From: Ichthyophthirius multifiliis
Taxonomy: Eukaryota; Ciliophora; Oligohymenophorea; Hymenostomatida
Direction of reading: 5' to 3'
Length of the DNA stretch: 40,641 nucleotides
Assembly (NCBI RefSeq): GCF_000220395.1
Contig: NW_004086343.1
Coordinates: 1 to 40,641 of the forward strand
The notes under the pieces were generated by a model. The model had not been told where the DNA came from and ran no database searches. It saw nothing but the letters and a program-made list of their open reading frames with translations. A program made the translations under genes and the position numbers. Below are positions 37,300 through 40,641 of this stretch, piece by piece. The number at the start of each line of letters is the position of its first letter. Positions within the stretch are counted from its first letter, which is position 1.

Positions 37300-37850
37300 T
37301 CATTAATAATTTACTTTTTAAAGCTGTATAAAGAAATACTGCATAATTATCAAATTTATTATAATTTATATAAATATTCTTTTTAAATTTATATAAGATT
37401 TATTATAATCTTTTTCATATTTTTTATTTATTTTTAAATTATTATAATTTACTTTTTTCATAATAATTTTACTTAACATATTTTTATTAAGTTTTACCTC
37501 TAGTTAAATTAATAACTTTTAGAAAAGATTTATATTATTTGTTTTAAATATTTAAACTTTTTTATATTTAAATTTTTTTATATAAAAAGTTAATTATTAT
37601 CGTTTTTATTTTATTTATTGTATTTTTTTGTATTCTTAAACTTTATCTTATATTTTAAATGCTGCTTTTTTTGTTTTATATTATTATTTATTATTGCTAA
37701 ATTTTATATTTTTATCAACTTTTTCATCTATTTATATTTTATTTAATTAATTGCCGAGCTTTTTTGAATTTTATATAAATAAAATTCAATTTTTTTTTTT
37801 TTTTTTACATATTTTTAATTCTAAACAAATTATTTATTAAAAATATTGTA
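37300..37850 (-). CDS. hypothetical basic coiled protein, partial model
   Basis: The minus-strand reading has strong coding character: KIQIDEKVDKNIKFSNNKQQ, then YKTKKAAFKIQDKVQEYKKI, LLIQLEVKLNKNMLSKIIMK and KYEKDYNKSYINLK. It ends at TGA 37300-37302, or in another frame via NKFDNYAVFLYTALKSKLL, which implies a one-base shift or small intron near 37385. An acceptor AAAAAAG precedes the first good codons near 37758. A first exon with ATG was not found. Basic, K/Q-rich, no family. It is divergent from OLA1, whose ATG is about 50 nt away. Confidence 0.45.
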
Positions 37851-37897
37851 TGCTAAAAATATTTTTATTAAAAAAAAAATCTTTTATTTAAAAAAAA

Positions 37898-39040
37898 ATG
37901 TTAAAATAATTACTTAAATATTCTTTCTCTAAAAAATAACCAGTAAAGTAAACACCTTCCTAACCCAAAAATCAATTAAATTTTGGAAGACCAGGTAATA
38001 CATTAAAAATGGGAATCGTAGGAATGGCAAATGTAGGTAAATCATTAACTTTTAATTTACTTTGTAAATAAAATGTTCCTTCAGATAATTTTCCTTTTTG
38101 TACAATTGATCCTAATACAGCGATAGTAAAAGTTCCTGATTAAAGATTTTAATATTTAGCAGATATTTTTAAACCTTAAAGTTAAATACCTTCTACTTTA
38201 TAAATTACTGATATTGCAGGATTAGTTAAAGGAGCATCTGAGGGTATTTTTATAAAAAAAATTATTAAAAAATTATAAATAAAAAAGGACATGGATTAGG
38301 AAATGAATTCTTATCACATATTCAAGAAATAGATGGAATTTATTAAGTATTTTTTTTTTAAAAAAATATATATAATTATAAATCTATATATTTTTTAATA
38401 GGTAGTAAGAGCTTTTGAAGGAGAAAATATATTACATACAGAAGGAAATATGGATCCTTTAAGAGATTTAGAGATTATAAGTTAAGAATTAATAGCGAAG
38501 GATTTATAAATAGTAGAGAAGAAAATAGGATAAATATCAACTAAAGCCCAAAGAAGTGGAAATGCGGAATTAAAATAATAATTATTAGTATTAGAAAAAT
38601 CGAAAAATCATTTATAGAATAAAAGAGTAAAATTATATTTATTTATTTATTTTATTTAAATTCATAAATAAAGTGGTTAAGATTTTAATAATGGAGTGAT
38701 AAAGAAATAGAAGAATTAAATAAAATATTACTTTTAAGCACAAAACCTGTTTCTTATTTAATAAATATAAGCAAAAAGGATTATTTAGAAAATAATTGCA
38801 AATTTATCCCAGAAATCAAATAATGGGTAACAGAAAAAGGAGGAGATAGTTAAGTTATTTAGTATTCGGCTTGTTTTGAATAAGAAATTTAAGATAAAAC
38901 TGAATTTCAAGATAAATCTTAAATTCCAAAAATTATTCTTAATGGATATTCTTTATTAAATATGCATCATTTTTATACTGTAGGAACTGATGAAGTAAGA
39001 GCTTGGACTATAAGAAAAAATATTGTAGCTCCAAAAGTAA

Positions 39041-39126
<86 letters not shown>

Positions 39127-39351
39127 TTAAATATTATTTATTATTATTATATTTTTTTTTAGGCTGCTAGTGCCATACATACTGATTTTGAAAAAGGATT
39201 TATTAGTGCGGAAGTAATTTCTTATAAAGATTTCGAAAAACTAGGTAATTAAGCATTTGATAAATTCGCAAAGAAAATGAATAAATAAGGAAAGGATTAT
39301 ATTGTTTAAGATGGAGATATTATTCATTTTAAATGCAAAATAGTTAAATGA
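37898..39351 (+). CDS. OLA1: Obg-like ATPase 1 (YchF family)
   Basis: OLA1 is a ribosome- and stress-linked P-loop ATPase of the Obg/YchF GTPase family. ATG 37898 starts an extended, basic N-terminus (MLKQLLKYSFSKKQPVKQTP). Then come GRPGNTLKMGIVGMANVGKS (G1), NFPFCTIDPNTAIVKVPD (G2 region), ITDIAGLVKGASEG (G3) and HGLGNEFLSHIQEIDGIYQ. Next are VVRAFEGENILHTEGNMDPL, the coiled helical domain, and SYLINISKKDYLENN in place of the usual NKxD, as in YchF. The TGS domain runs FYTVGTDEVRAWTIRKNIVA, AASAIHTDFEKGFISAEVIS, then QGKDYIVQDGDIIHFKCKIV. Introns are 38244-38287, 38347-38401, 38627-38673 and 39037-39162, leaving exactly 394 codons (393 aa). GKS is followed by Leu rather than the usual Thr, a minor deviation. 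The N-terminal extension could be a mitochondrial presequence. Confidence 0.96.
39045..39122. repeat. AT dinucleotide repeat inside OLA1 intron 4
   Basis: A 78-nt AT run, the longest in the window, fills most of the last OLA1 intron. The donor (39037) and acceptor (39162) still join APK to AASAIH in phase. Confidence 0.95.
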
Positions 39352-39514
39352 TTATATAAATATATAATAAATATAAATTAATTATATGTATTTATTTATT
39401 TTAACTTTAATTTATATATTGTATTTATTTTTTATTTTATTTTTGGTATTTTAAACTTTTAAAATCTATTTTTTTTTTAATTTATAAAATTAATTATGTA
39501 GAAATATATTAATT

Positions 39515-40111
39515 TAATTCATTTATTTTGATTATCTTCAAGAATTAACTCAGCTTTAGATTTAATTGGATAAATTTGAGAGAAAATTATATAGTTTAAT
39601 AATTAATATTTGGAAGAAAATGATAATGTAATATAAAAAGTATATACTAAAAAATGAAAGCTATATTTATTTATTTTTATACATAAAAATGCGTTAAATA
39701 TAATAATTTATTAGAACAAATAAATAAAAAAAGTTAATAAAAGATAATATTATATATAATTAAAATACATTGTTTATTAATACGTTATAAAATAATCCAA
39801 TATATAAATATCAAAAAGCTAAAAAGAAAACAAAAAATGGCAATTTTAGTAAAGCAATAACATTTAAATAGCTTTAAAATAAAATTGGAAATTAAAAATA
39901 ACTAAAAAGCTATATATTTAAACCGAATATATATTTTTATATATAAAAAAGATTAAAATAACTATTTATTCTTTAGCAAAAAAACATGAAAATATAAACG
40001 TTTAAAAATTATATATGTATCCATAAAAAGAATTTATTAAAAACCCAAAACCATAATAAATACGTAATATATACAGTTATAAATATCTATATAATAATAG
40101 AAATAATATGA
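39515..40111 (+). CDS. possible gene, long TGA-free plus-strand frame
   Basis: About 200 codons without TGA, ending at 40109-40111. The beginning (YFDYLQELTQLQIQLDKFER) and a central part (IYKYQKAKKKTKNGNFSKAI, TFKQLQNKIGNQKQLKSYIF) have gene-like composition. There is no ATG before 39620. A competing frame starts at 39838 (MAILVKQQHLNSFKIKLEIK). No family recognised and exon structure unclear. Confidence 0.3.
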
Positions 40112-40289
40112 TAATATTATTATTTTTATTTTTTTTCTATTATGGATATAGTTTTATAAAACAAAAAAAGTAAAACAAGAATATAACAATGGTATAAAAT
40201 TAAATATAAACTAGTATACATTATTAAATTTATTACTACTAATAACAAAAATAAACATAAGTTTATTCCTAACTTAAAATTAATTTATT

Positions 40290-40634
40290 TCATTTAATTT
40301 AAAAATTAATATAATAATGCTACTTATGTCCTAGAATATAATAAATTTACTTTTTTTATTACTTTTTATAAATATTCACTGCGGTTAATGGAGTTTTTTT
40401 CTGGCTGAATACATTGGGGGGGGGGGAGAGAATGAATATTGTATTAAAAATTCTTAAAATATTTTCAAAAGATATTTACTTTTAGACTTTTTATTTTTAA
40501 AAATAAGCCAAATACAAATACACTATATAAATAAGAATTAAATTTTAAATATAGGAACTTAGTTTTGACACTTATGATATATTATTTGCTGAATTTTAAT
40601 TAACTATTTTCATTATTATGGGAAGAAATTCCAT
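40290..40634 (-). CDS. possible exon/gene with poly-proline tract from an 11-C run
   Basis: The minus-strand frame runs from ATG 40632-40634 (MEFLPIIMKIVNQNSANNIS) to TGA 40290-40292, 114 codons, probably continuing off the window through an intron. A hydrophobic part (LILIYIVYLYLAYF) is followed by ISFENILRIFNTIFILSPPP, then NVFSQKKTPLTAVNIYKKQQ and QIYYILGHKQHYY. The three prolines come from a run of 11 C (G on the plus strand, 40416-40426). GC content of about 40380-40430 is far above its surroundings. No family recognised. It could be a real exon or an open frame over an anomalous sequence block. Confidence 0.35.
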
Positions 40635-40641
40635 TTTTTTA

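Noticed and set aside
40381-40440. G-rich block as a telomere or tRNA
   Set aside because: No GGGGTT-type repeat is present, and no cloverleaf or T-loop sequence can be found; a lone G11 run is not a telomere.

Overview
This window looks like macronuclear DNA from a ciliate, most likely an oligohymenophorean. Base composition is very AT-rich. Every gene recognised by homology stays open only if TAA and TAG are read as glutamine and TGA is the sole stop. Coding stretches are broken by short GT...AG introns, mostly about 29-126 nt. The composition and intron sizes resemble Ichthyophthirius or Tetrahymena more than Paramecium; that species-level guess is inference. No transposon, virus-like element, tRNA, rRNA or CRISPR array was recognised.

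Layout: 23 genes could be assembled by reading exons on both strands, 17 on the minus strand and 6 on the plus strand, with a few weaker candidates. From left to right: two coiled-coil or low-complexity hypothetical proteins (901-5416, minus); a short-chain dehydrogenase of the HSD17B10 type (5714-6633, plus); a hypothetical (7775-8926, minus); a gene-poor stretch; a charged hypothetical (11474-13399, plus); a conserved-looking unknown (13708-14760) and an N-myristoylated MORN-repeat protein (14843-16420), both minus; a second gene-poor stretch; a hypothetical (18337-19490, minus); an Air1/Air2/ZCCHC7-like zinc-knuckle protein (19758-20926, minus); and a four-helix TMEM69/DUF3429-like membrane protein (21880-22623, minus).

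The right half is compact: two plus-strand genes (22744-23524 unknown; 23724-24938 NT-C2 domain plus coiled coil), a small unknown (24987-25445), KRR1 (25672-26915), a glycine-cleavage-H-like protein that has lost its lipoyl lysine (27660-28306), a VTT/TVP38/TMEM64 membrane protein (28587-29342), a B-box/coiled-coil/SPRY protein (29502-30704), a CDPK-shaped pseudokinase with EF hands (30825-32763), an unknown (32934-34128), eIF2B beta (34276-35477), DNAJC25 (35905-37096, plus), a partial unknown (37300-37850, minus), OLA1 (37898-39351, plus), and two weak candidates at the right edge, one carrying an unusual 11-base G tract.

Several genes serve ribosome and RNA biology (KRR1, eIF2B beta, OLA1, the Air/ZCCHC7-like TRAMP candidate). 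I see no operon logic, since ciliate genes are transcribed singly. Spacing is tight: 48 nt between convergent stops at 24938/24987 and 82 nt between the MORN stop and the next start. Several genes show one-base frame changes at A/T homopolymers, which I read mainly as sequence errors. The best candidates for unusual biology are the pseudokinase, the lysine-less H-protein, and the poly-G/proline exon at the right edge.
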